Source of the DNA: Chromatiaceae bacterium
GTDB lineage: Bacteria; Pseudomonadota; Gammaproteobacteria; Chromatiales; Chromatiaceae
DNA length: 64,000 nucleotides
Direction: 5' to 3'
NCBI GenBank assembly: GCA_024235215.1
Contig: JACKMU010000005.1
Location: 62,001-126,000 of the forward strand
In this document: in pieces, positions 25,946 to 34,124 of the stretch
Position numbering within the stretch: the stretch's first letter is position 1
Layout: every line of letters begins with the position of its first letter
The notes under the pieces: model-generated
What the model saw: only the letters and a program-made list of their open reading frames with translations
Told to the model about the DNA's origin: nothing
The model's database searches: none
Program-made: the position numbers and the translations under genes

Positions 25946-27728
25946 GGGATTGTTTCCTTTCCTGGTCAGCTTTTTCACCCGCGGCACCATACACGCGCGC
26001 AGCCGGCTGAGACTTGGTGATCTTCACATCACCCAAAGCGATGCGCGGAGCACCGCCAGCGACATAATAGGCCTCGGAATGTTTCAGGAAGTTAACATCG
26101 TCACGCTGTTCGAAGCCGTCGAGACGTTGGTGTGCGCCACGCGACTCCTTGCGGTTGATCGCTGAATGCGCCATGGAGAGCGCCACGTCGAGCTGGTAGT
26201 CCAGCTCGATCGCGGTAAGCCACTCGCTGTTCCAGACACTGGATTTGTCGTCGATGCTGATGTTGTTGAAGCGCTCACGCAATTCAGCGAGTTTGTCACA
26301 AGTCGCCTGCATGGTCTTTTCGACACGATAAATACCGCAGCCCTCTTCCATGGACTGCGCCATCTCCTTGCGGATGTCCGCGATTCTCTCGGTGCCATCC
26401 GTGTTGGTTTTAAGCGCGGTGACGCGTTGCTCCGCGACCTGTGCCTGTTTGAGTAGGTTTGCTGAGTTGCCGGCGGGGGTGGTTGCCGCGTTTCTGGCAG
26501 CCTCGACACCGGCCACCTTGCCAAAGACGAGCAGTTCGGTCAGCGAGTTGGAACCCAGTCGATTGGCGCCATGGATCCCCACACTGGAGCATTCACCGAT
26601 GGCATACAGACCCTGCAGCGATGTAGCGCACTTACCGTCGACCTTGATACCCCCCATGGTGTAGTGCACCCCGGGGCGAACCGGGATCGGTTCCTTAGCC
26701 GGGTCGAGCCCCATGAAAGTTTCGGCCATCTCATATATCAGTGGCAGCCGTTCGTGCAAATAGGCTTCACCGAGATGGCGCAGATCAAGATGGACCACTG
26801 AGCCAAGTGTGGGATGCTCTATGGTTCTGCCTTTTTGCTGTTCAAAGAAGAATGCCTGACTGAGACGGTCGCGCGGACCGAGCTCCATGTATTTGTTCTT
26901 CGGCTTCTCCTGCAACGGGCCAAGGCCGTAATCCTGCAAATAGCGGTAACCGTCTTTGTTCACCAGATATCCGCCCTCACCCCGACAGGCCTCGGTAAAG
27001 AGCAAACCGGTAACGGGCATGCAGGTGGGGTGATATTGCACAAACTCCATGTCACGTAATGCAACACCATGACGATAAGCCAGTGCCATGCCATCACCGG
27101 TGACAATGCCGCCGAGCGTGCTTTCCCGAAAGACACGTCCCGCCCCGCCGGTCGCGATGATCACGGACCTGGCTTCGATCAGCTTGAATTCACCTGTCGA
27201 TGTCTCGATGACAAGAACACCCTGACATCGGCCGTTCTCTTCGACGAGGTCGACACAGAAATGCTCGTCAAAACGGTGGATTGAGGGGTACTTGATTGAG
27301 GTCTGGAACAGGGTGTGAAGGATATGGAAACCGGACTTGTCTGCCGCGAACCAGGTTCGCTCGATCTTCATACCGCCAAAGGCACGTACGTTCACATGAC
27401 CATCTTCAGTTCGGCTCCACGGGCAGCCCCAATGCTCGAGCTGGGTCAGTTCCACCGGGGCCTGGGATACGAAATATTCGACAACATCCTGCTCACACAG
27501 CCAGTCGCCTCCGCCCACGGTGTCGTGAAAGTGGTACTCAAGACTATCGGTTGGTTTCTTTACGCCCGCAGCCCCCCCTTCCGCCGCCACCGTATGGCTG
27601 CGCATCGGGTACACTTTTGAGATCAGCGCAATTTTCAGACTGGGATTGCTCTCTGCGACGGCGATTGCAGCTCGCAACCCTGCTCCTCCTGCACCGATGA
27701 TTGCGACATCGGTTTTAATTATCTCCAT
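25938..27728 (-). CDS. frdA: Fumarate reductase flavoprotein subunit
   Basis: A 596-residue FAD protein that reduces fumarate to succinate. IIGAGGAGLRAA binds ADP of FAD; SHTVAAEGGAAG holds the flavin-linked His. HDTVGGGDWLCEQDVV, EFVQYHPTCMP, RDRLSQAF and HGANRLGSNSL are active-site segments. These match E. coli FrdA more closely than SdhA, and all four frd genes are present. In a reverse TCA cycle this is the fumarate-to-succinate step. First gene of frdABCD, with GGGGGA before the ATG. Confidence 0.95.
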   Translation of the reverse strand: MEIIKTDVAIIGAGGAGLRAAIAVAESNPSLKIALISKVYPMRSHTVAAEGGAAGVKKPTDSLEYHFHDTVGGGDWLCEQDVVEYFVSQAPVELTQLEHWGCPWSRTEDGHVNVRAFGGMKIERTWFAADKSGFHILHTLFQTSIKYPSIHRFDEHFCVDLVEENGRCQGVLVIETSTGEFKLIEARSVIIATGGAGRVFRESTLGGIVTGDGMALAYRHGVALRDMEFVQYHPTCMPVTGLLFTEACRGEGGYLVNKDGYRYLQDYGLGPLQEKPKNKYMELGPRDRLSQAFFFEQQKGRTIEHPTLGSVVHLDLRHLGEAYLHERLPLIYEMAETFMGLDPAKEPIPVRPGVHYTMGGIKVDGKCATSLQGLYAIGECSSVGIHGANRLGSNSLTELLVFGKVAGVEAARNAATTPAGNSANLLKQAQVAEQRVTALKTNTDGTERIADIRKEMAQSMEEGCGIYRVEKTMQATCDKLAELRERFNNISIDDKSSVWNSEWLTAIELDYQLDVALSMAHSAINRKESRGAHQRLDGFEQRDDVNFLKHSEAYYVAGGAPRIALGDVKITKSQPAARVYGAAGEKADQERKQSHD

Positions 27729-28413
27729 CTATTTTCCCCCTGCTCCCGGGTCCGCCTTTGACAGACACCAGCAGATTGCGAAACCGCACGCATCCATGAA
27801 GAGAATGCGCATGGCGACTTCGACCAAAACCCATCCATCCCGACCCACCAACAATATCTGCAGATGTGAACTCGACAACGATCGACGATGGATACCGTTT
27901 TTTTTATTCTCTATATTTATCCCGCAAAAAAAAGTAATTTAAGCAAGTAAACCTTAAATTATCAAAGGTCGAATATTGCATCCAACCCCAATTTATTAAT
28001 TGGACATCTTGGTACATCAACAAATATTATTGGCGCCTCGTATGACAATAGTGTTACAGCTTTATTGTAAGGAGGTTAAAGAATATTCCGGGTGCATGCA
28101 ATAGATTTGGACAGTGCACAGTGGACCAGAACTTGACTGTATTAACAGCAGACCCAAGCGGGTTTGCGATGACAGCCAGGTTGATTTCCATTTTTAGGGA
28201 GGTTGATCCAAATTATTCATGTCTTTGACCAAATGCAGTGGGATAGTAAAAAAATAACATACCGGATGGATACCGTAGTTAACATATAACGCGACGGATA
28301 CGGATGGCAGCTCTGAATTGACCCTGATCGACCATGGTAAGCCAGCCTGTTTGCACGCTGTTGTATTTCCATTCAAATAACGAAAACAGAAATAGCGACA
28401 GAGAGAGATCATC
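27729..28413. other. Divergent promoter region between frdA and rquA
   Basis: About 685 bases, visibly richer in A and T than the flanking genes, with no credible open frame. It must contain the promoters of frdABCD (minus) and rquA (plus), so the two can be co-regulated. I could not place a convincing -35/-10 pair or an FNR-type palindrome. Confidence 0.5.
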
Positions 28414-29151
28414 ATGCAAAAAAATGCTGTTCAAACGATTGCAGAACCGGTTATGGATGGATTCGACAAAGCATTGCTGGAGACGGGCGGCCTTCCTGAA
28501 TACCTCGAAAAAAACTACTGGTGGGCTTATCTTCACCCATCCACCATGCCATTTTTCGAGCAGCAATGGGTGATCAACAGCATACTTTGGGGAAACTATG
28601 CGCGTCTGAGAGATGTCACGCTTGCGGAGATGGGAAAGACGATCTGCGGTAGAACACTGCAGATTGCTTGTGTATACGGGAACCTGACATCGAAACTGGC
28701 ACAGCGGCTTCACCCGCAGGCGCGCCTTGACGTGGTGGATGTAGCCCCCATTCAACTGAAGAACCTGGCACGCAAGGTGAGCGGCGACAACATCTATCTC
28801 GAGTGCCAGGACGCGGCAGAGTTAAAATTCGACGACAACTCTTTCGATCAGGTGCTGCTCTTTTTCCTGTTACACGAGCTACCTGCCAATGCCAGAAAAG
28901 AAGCGGCCTCCGAGGCGCTGCGCGTGCTCAGACCGGGCGGGAAACTGATTTTCATCGACTACCACAAGCCGGCCTGGATGCATCCTCACCGCTATCTGAT
29001 GCCACTTATCTTCAGAACACTTGAGCCTTTCGCGCTGGATCTGTGGAGAACGGAGATAGTGGACTGGATCACCGCAGAGTGCCCTCCGCACTCTATCGAA
29101 AAGAAAACCTATTTTGGTGGACTCTACCAGAAAGTGGTCATCGTGAAATAG
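28414..29151 (+). CDS. rquA: Rhodoquinone biosynthesis protein RquA
   Basis: A 245-residue methyltransferase-fold protein. The sequence has the RquA-specific features: YWWAYLHPSTMPFFEQQW and WGNYARLRD near the N-terminus, ACVYGNLTSKLA in place of the usual glycine-rich SAM motif, DVVDVAPIQLKNL, LLFFLLHELP, FIDYHKP and a C-terminal TYFGGLYQKVV. RquA converts ubiquinone to rhodoquinone by replacing a methoxy with an amino group. Rhodoquinol has a low enough potential to drive fumarate reductase. It is divergent from frdABCD, which strongly supports the call. A UbiE/UbiG-type methyltransferase is the alternative and fits the motifs less well. GAGAGAG precedes the ATG. Confidence 0.85.
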   Translation: MQKNAVQTIAEPVMDGFDKALLETGGLPEYLEKNYWWAYLHPSTMPFFEQQWVINSILWGNYARLRDVTLAEMGKTICGRTLQIACVYGNLTSKLAQRLHPQARLDVVDVAPIQLKNLARKVSGDNIYLECQDAAELKFDDNSFDQVLLFFLLHELPANARKEAASEALRVLRPGGKLIFIDYHKPAWMHPHRYLMPLIFRTLEPFALDLWRTEIVDWITAECPPHSIEKKTYFGGLYQKVVIVK

Positions 29152-29184
29152 AACAGCCTAAAGATAGCGCTGTCGCTATGACAT

Positions 29185-29625
29185 TCAACGGCGGTAAATG
29201 GCATACGCCCTACGTTCAAAGGCGCTGACGATACTCTGCGCCGCATCCGCCAGCACTACTTCGAAAATTGGCTTGAAAAAAAACGACGCAGCCTCGCAGT
29301 TAAGTAAAAAGTCAACTGTGCAAGTCTGATTCGAAGCGTTTTGCATCTCCCATTGGATAACAAACTCATCGAACAGCGGATCGCTGGAAGTTATCCTGAT
29401 CGAGTGAGGTCGCTGCATTCTGGTTTCGGTACGAAAACACTTACGTACCGGCCCCAGCTGCAGCGTCTGTTGGGTAAAGTAGAGGTTCCGATCCTGCAAC
29501 GAATGACAGGTGATGGCGCTGTGCCAGAGGGGTAAAAACTCCGGATAACTTTCCACATCAGCAACCAGATCGAAGATCTGCTCCACGCTGAAGGGGAAGG
29601 TACGTCTCTCCTTATACTGCGCCAC
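29185..29625 (-). CDS. COQ10/RatA-like START-domain protein (quinone binding)
   Basis: A 146-residue protein of the polyketide cyclase/START superfamily. FSVEQIFDLVADVESYPEFLPLW is split across the first 40 residues, as in COQ10 and RatA. COQ10 binds ubiquinone and helps its use in respiration; RatA has been described as a ribosome-association toxin in E. coli. With rquA next door a lipid-quinone role is more likely here. The start is GTG at 29625, forced by an in-frame TAG shortly upstream. It lies downstream of aclA on the same strand. Confidence 0.78.
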   Translation of the reverse strand: MAQYKERRTFPFSVEQIFDLVADVESYPEFLPLWHSAITCHSLQDRNLYFTQQTLQLGPVRKCFRTETRMQRPHSIRITSSDPLFDEFVIQWEMQNASNQTCTVDFLLNCEAASFFFKPIFEVVLADAAQSIVSAFERRAYAIYRR

Positions 29626-29673
29626 CGCCAGACGTACCTTGCTCTGTCTCTAACCCAACCCTGCTTTCAATCA

Positions 29674-32403
29674 CTACCCCACATAACTGCATTGGCTTGC
29701 TGGCGTGCGGGTATCCATGTTCCTGCCACGATTGGTGTGATCGTCTATTTCAGCCGCAGTGCCGACCATCCGTCCAAACAGAAACGTGGTAAACGCCGCT
29801 GTCTCCATCGTGCTTTCGCTGATGGTGCGATCCTTGTAAGGGCGCCACAGCATTTTGAGCAGAATCACCGCAATCACCGCATCGATATTGACGCAATAGA
29901 CATTGCTGCTGACACCAGCGGTATACAGTGCCTGAACCAGTTCATGGTAGAAATCGAGAAAGACATTATAACTTCCCTGATTCTTCAGCAGCTCGCTTAC
30001 AAACACTTCACGTGGGTCGAAGTTAACCTCCTCCCCCTTGAAAATCGGGTGATTGATGCAAGGAATCTTGGCATAGGAGATCTCGCCTTCGGCCTTTGCC
30101 CGCTTCTTGTAAACCATGTACTCCTTGGCATAGGAAGCCGCCATCTCCTTCAGGTTGAGGCCATGCTCCGGATCGCCTGGATCCGCCAGCTCCGACTCAC
30201 GGAAACGCTCCAGCAGAAAAGCGATCGCCTCGAAGCCGTTGCCACCATGCGCGTAACCGGTGTGGCTGAGGAAGCCGATATAACCCTTGTTGATCTGCAC
30301 TCTTTCCGGCGCCTCGGGACCATCAGCACTTACCGCCCCTTTCGGACCTTGAGCGGAGATGGTTCCAGGTCCATTGCTGACAATCAGACCGAGCAGAATG
30401 GAGAGCGCAAACAGCTCTCCTTTATTCGGCCGGGTACCAAACAGTGCCAGATGCGCAGTCTCGGTGAAAGACCAGTCAGATATCAGCTCTTCGTTGGTGA
30501 CGTCGCAGAAGTGTTCATTGGTGTGCTGTTCAGCGTTTGCAGCTGCGCCTACCAGGGTACTGAAGATACGGAAATGCCAGGGCATGTTTTTCATGGTCAG
30601 CGTGGTAATGCGTTTACGCATCAGTGGCTTCCAACCCAGGTGGGTGACTACTGCTGCGAGTACGACCTGGGCACGCACCCGCCCACCCGACTCTTGCGCC
30701 AGTGCTTTGACAAAATCGACAAACACCGATCGCGTACCCCTCGCCTGCAGTGCATCCAGCATAATATTGCCTTTATTGCACTCCGCTTCGGATACCAGCA
30801 GGTTGCGTGTCTCCCCCGCCATTGCCTGTTGCAGTTGCGCTGAAAAATCGAAATCGCCCTTTTCCGGGTCCTTAAGGCCGCTCTTTTTAAACAGCTCCAC
30901 CAGCGCTCCAACCGCCTGGCGTGCTGGTTTCGCCAAATCAGGTCCCTGTAAAGCCACAGCGGCACACAACGATGTGTTGGGGCTGTTACCTGCTGCACGG
31001 GCGACGTCCGTAGCGGTAAGGCCGAAGGTACCGTGCTGATTCACGTAGGCGTTCAGCACCACGTTAGCGAGCATGGCGCCGTTCTCACCTGGATACTCTC
31101 TGGTCAGGCTCTTGACCAGATTCTCTTCAAACGAGTGGGTGGAGGCATCCAATACACTGGTGCCATGCAGATGCGTCACTTGGGTCTTGGGATCCATCAT
31201 GGAGGCACCTGAGGCATCTTTCATCGACTGTCGCGGAAAAACGCCGCCCACCTGCTCACCCAGACCCTCAATCTGTTTATCGTAGGGGGCAATCGCCCTA
31301 ACCAGCGGTGGATTGAGGTGCTCCGGCAGATCGATATTCTGTGTATTGCTGAACCAGCACTTCAGCGACAGGTTCCCTTCCGGCTTGAAATCGGGCATGG
31401 TCTCGTTCAGCTTCATCACCGCAGTCATCGCGGCTGGCAGGTGGGCAATGTTGATCACCACCGCACCTTTCTTGCTGCAGACCGGGTTCTCGGGGGTAAA
31501 GATCGAGTCGACCCCAAACTTCTCCATGAACCACTTCTCTTTGGCCATCGCATTATCGCCGCTACCGGATATTGCGCCGGCATGACCACAGGCGCGGGTT
31601 AGCTTTGCCTTCCAACGGCCGACAACACAAGCTACCACCGGCTTCTCGAATACCAGATCCTTTTCGTAATACCCGCCTGGCTCGATATAGAGCACCGCCG
31701 CCTTGGTGCGATAGTCATTGTGGAAGGCGTGAGTAAACTCCGCCGCGGAGTAGTGGATATAGACATCCTTACCCGAGGAGATGGATACCGTCGTACCCCA
31801 GCCTGCCGTCGCCAGATAGACCGCGATGGTGGTGGTGAAGTTGCCCGAGTTCGAGAAGATCGCAATGGAACCGGGACGGAGCGACTCCGCCGGTGCGTTG
31901 CCACCCAGGGCACCACCGATGCGCACCCGATTGTGTGCGTCAGCCAGCCCCAGACAGTTGGCACCGAATATGTCGACACCGTACATCTGCCCAAGTGACC
32001 GGATGATACGGGCGTCGTGTACCGGCACCTTCTCTGTCAGGATCACGATCTTTTTCAGATAAGGATTGATTCTCAGCGCTTCCAACACACCATCGCGCAC
32101 CCCGGACGGCGGCAGATAGATCACCACCACATTGAATTTATGCCCGGCCTCCATCGCCTCGGCGATATTGCCGTAGACGGGAATATTTCCTTTCGGTGTG
32201 TTCATCACGGTACCGGATCTGCCGGGTGCAGTACCACAAACGACATTGCCCCCGGAGTAGGTGTGACTGACCGGAGTCACGGTACGGCTCTCCCCGCCGG
32301 TGATATTGAGCACACAGACGCGGTCCTGACGAGTCGCCAGCTCCGCCAATGAATTAATGCCCACGAAATAGTGTGGAAACGCTGCTACGCCTTGCTGATG
32401 CAT
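29674..32403 (-). CDS. aclA: ATP citrate lyase, large subunit (long, divergent type)
   Basis: A 909-residue subunit with the CoA-binding/ligase part (about 1-330) and a citrate synthase-homology part (about 430-880). The phosphohistidine motif CGHAGA is intact, with His274. GANCLGLADAHN, NSGNFTTTIAV and SHTGYAHGGNGFEA are visible. The enzyme cleaves citrate to acetyl-CoA and oxaloacetate with ATP, the diagnostic reverse TCA step. Classical Chlorobium AclA is about 600 residues; this one is about 300 longer, the extra lying mostly in the citrate synthase-like half. Long divergent ACLs are known from Magnetococcus and tubeworm symbionts. Partner aclB is 86 bases upstream in the same operon. Confidence 0.88.
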   Translation of the reverse strand: MHQQGVAAFPHYFVGINSLAELATRQDRVCVLNITGGESRTVTPVSHTYSGGNVVCGTAPGRSGTVMNTPKGNIPVYGNIAEAMEAGHKFNVVVIYLPPSGVRDGVLEALRINPYLKKIVILTEKVPVHDARIIRSLGQMYGVDIFGANCLGLADAHNRVRIGGALGGNAPAESLRPGSIAIFSNSGNFTTTIAVYLATAGWGTTVSISSGKDVYIHYSAAEFTHAFHNDYRTKAAVLYIEPGGYYEKDLVFEKPVVACVVGRWKAKLTRACGHAGAISGSGDNAMAKEKWFMEKFGVDSIFTPENPVCSKKGAVVINIAHLPAAMTAVMKLNETMPDFKPEGNLSLKCWFSNTQNIDLPEHLNPPLVRAIAPYDKQIEGLGEQVGGVFPRQSMKDASGASMMDPKTQVTHLHGTSVLDASTHSFEENLVKSLTREYPGENGAMLANVVLNAYVNQHGTFGLTATDVARAAGNSPNTSLCAAVALQGPDLAKPARQAVGALVELFKKSGLKDPEKGDFDFSAQLQQAMAGETRNLLVSEAECNKGNIMLDALQARGTRSVFVDFVKALAQESGGRVRAQVVLAAVVTHLGWKPLMRKRITTLTMKNMPWHFRIFSTLVGAAANAEQHTNEHFCDVTNEELISDWSFTETAHLALFGTRPNKGELFALSILLGLIVSNGPGTISAQGPKGAVSADGPEAPERVQINKGYIGFLSHTGYAHGGNGFEAIAFLLERFRESELADPGDPEHGLNLKEMAASYAKEYMVYKKRAKAEGEISYAKIPCINHPIFKGEEVNFDPREVFVSELLKNQGSYNVFLDFYHELVQALYTAGVSSNVYCVNIDAVIAVILLKMLWRPYKDRTISESTMETAAFTTFLFGRMVGTAAEIDDHTNRGRNMDTRTPASQCSYVG

Positions 32404-32489
32404 CTTGTCCCCCTGATTATTCCTTATGCTGTGGTGAGCTCAGTTGATAGTCGCATGGGCTTTGTTGGACCAAGCCCTGCAGACGTTTT

Positions 32490-33761
32490 TCAGCTGATAC
32501 CCATCGATCTGGCTACCATGGCTCGCCCACCCGCCTTCATCCACTTATCCACCGACTGAGCAAAGTTGACCACTTCACTCATCGCGGAGTCGTAACCGAA
32601 CATCTGGTAAGGAAGCCCAAGACCATCCAACGTGTCGCGCAGATAGCCCATGCCACGAATCAGATTTGGCCCGCCACGGCCGACCACCACATAGAGCGGC
32701 TGGGGACCGGCGCTATGAAAATGGTCGCGCAGTGCATCAGCCATGGCCCGGAAGGTTTCGTAAATATCGGTGTTGTTCGCCTTGCCACCGATGATAAAAA
32801 GGACATTGGACTGCGCTAGCCAATACTTATAGACGATACGTGAGATCGCATGCATTTTATCGTAGGGTGGATTGCCGCCGAAATCGGATGAGATGGTGGC
32901 GCTGTCGCCGAGCTGCTCGGTGACCAGTGCGTTGGCACCACCGCCGAAGGTCATTGCGGTAATCGTTCCCTGTGGGTTGATCACAAAGACATCGGACTGC
33001 CCCTGATAGGTGCGCAGTGCATTCACCTCCTGCTCAAAATCGGAGTAACTCGAAGCATCCAGGTCCGATGGCAACCCGAGCCGTTTCCAGTTGGGATCAT
33101 CCGCATCGAAGGCACACTTGAAGTCACAGGCGAGCGGCAGCAGACGCCCCTTACCCGCCGGCATCATGCGGATCGGATTCAGTTCCAGTGTAGTCATGCC
33201 ATAGTAGTGATAGAGCTCCCAGAGTTTGGGCAGATTCTGCACCAGCGGACTGATCAGCTCCTGCGGCGCGTTGATCTTGCGCAGCGCGTTGGATACCACA
33301 AACCCTTTGAGCCCGGTCAACGGGTCGAATGGAATAACGGCAAGCTGGTTCGGTGGCAACTCCTCGATGTTTACTCCACCGTGGTGAGTGATGGTGATCA
33401 CCGGGGCACGATATTTAGTGCTGTCGGTAATGGAGAAATAGACTTCATACTCGGCGGGAACCGCACCTTCAAAGGTGACACCTTCAGCTTTCGCGTGCAC
33501 ATTGTTGTGGATATGTTCGGCAAAATAGAGCCGCTCCTTCTCCTTCATCGCGGTGGCAAGATTGTTTGCCTTGCCGATCAATCCTGACTTACCTTTCTTA
33601 CCCACCCCGCCCTTGAACATAGGTTTGACAAAGATCTCTCCCCAACGTCCGATGAGCTCTTTGATCTGATCGCCGCTCGCCTCTGGACCCAGTACTTCCG
33701 AAGTTGGAAAGTCGACAAACTTCAGAAGCTTGGATCCCCAATACATTCCGGTAATCTGCAT
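32490..33761 (-). CDS. aclB: ATP citrate lyase, small (ATP-grasp) subunit
   Basis: A 423-residue subunit homologous to the N-terminal ATP-grasp and citrate-binding part of animal ATP citrate lyase. Visible segments: FVKPMFKGGVGKKGKSGLIG, ITITHHGGVNIEE, TTLELNPIRM and a citrate-binding stretch with FGGGANALVTEQL and IGGKANNTDIYETF. I start it at ATG 33761 (MQITGMYW), with AGGAG upstream; the longer frame has no support. It forms a heteromer with AclA. Confidence 0.9.
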   Translation of the reverse strand: MQITGMYWGSKLLKFVDFPTSEVLGPEASGDQIKELIGRWGEIFVKPMFKGGVGKKGKSGLIGKANNLATAMKEKERLYFAEHIHNNVHAKAEGVTFEGAVPAEYEVYFSITDSTKYRAPVITITHHGGVNIEELPPNQLAVIPFDPLTGLKGFVVSNALRKINAPQELISPLVQNLPKLWELYHYYGMTTLELNPIRMMPAGKGRLLPLACDFKCAFDADDPNWKRLGLPSDLDASSYSDFEQEVNALRTYQGQSDVFVINPQGTITAMTFGGGANALVTEQLGDSATISSDFGGNPPYDKMHAISRIVYKYWLAQSNVLFIIGGKANNTDIYETFRAMADALRDHFHSAGPQPLYVVVGRGGPNLIRGMGYLRDTLDGLGLPYQMFGYDSAMSEVVNFAQSVDKWMKAGGRAMVARSMGIS

Positions 33762-33919
33762 CGTTCCGCTACTCCTGTAACAGTTGGTTTTCTGAGTTAA
33801 AACATAATGGCGGGTAGATGCGCATCCTCCCCTCCCCATCTGTCTCTGTTGTTGTAGTTATCTTCTGCTCTGAAAGGATTCCAAGCAGAGCAAAATGCGG
33901 GTGCTTACCAGCACCAAGC

Positions 33920-33940
33920 GGGAGAGCATTCGTCTCTCCC
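33920..33940 (-). repeat. 7-bp inverted repeat in the aclB leader
   Basis: GGGAGAG and CTCTCCC flank a 7-base loop (CATTCGT), about 160 bases upstream of the aclB start. The same GGGAGAG arm recurs in the larger hairpin at 34077-34111. Together they occupy the 363-base gap between icd and aclB and may form leader RNA structure. Function unknown. Confidence 0.35.
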
Positions 33941-34076
33941 TAAGAAACTGAACTCGCTTGAGAACTGTTTCTATATCGCCCTTCCTGGTTTCAAACTCTT
34001 ATTCCCTACCCTAAATCCAATCAAATATCCACAGGTGCAAAATGGGCACTTTGGATTCGGCTGAACTCTTTTCAGG

Positions 34077-34111
34077 CTCTCCCACACCGATAGATCTCCG
34101 ATGTGGGAGAG
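34077..34111. terminator. Hairpin downstream of icd
   Basis: CTCTCCCACA pairs with TGTGGGAGAG (10 bp), extended inward by CG/CG after one mismatch, around a 9-base loop. It begins 14 bases past the icd stop. On the plus strand it is followed by TTATTTTCT; on the minus strand, the icd direction, no T-run follows, so it may be an attenuating or RNA-stabilising stem and not a strong terminator. Confidence 0.4.
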
Positions 34112-34124
34112 TTATTTTCTGATA

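Noticed and set aside
25938..27728. Reading the frd genes as succinate dehydrogenase
   Set aside because: FrdA follows E. coli FrdA segment by segment, and the two anchors have FrdC/FrdD hallmarks, not SdhC/SdhD heme-anchor features.
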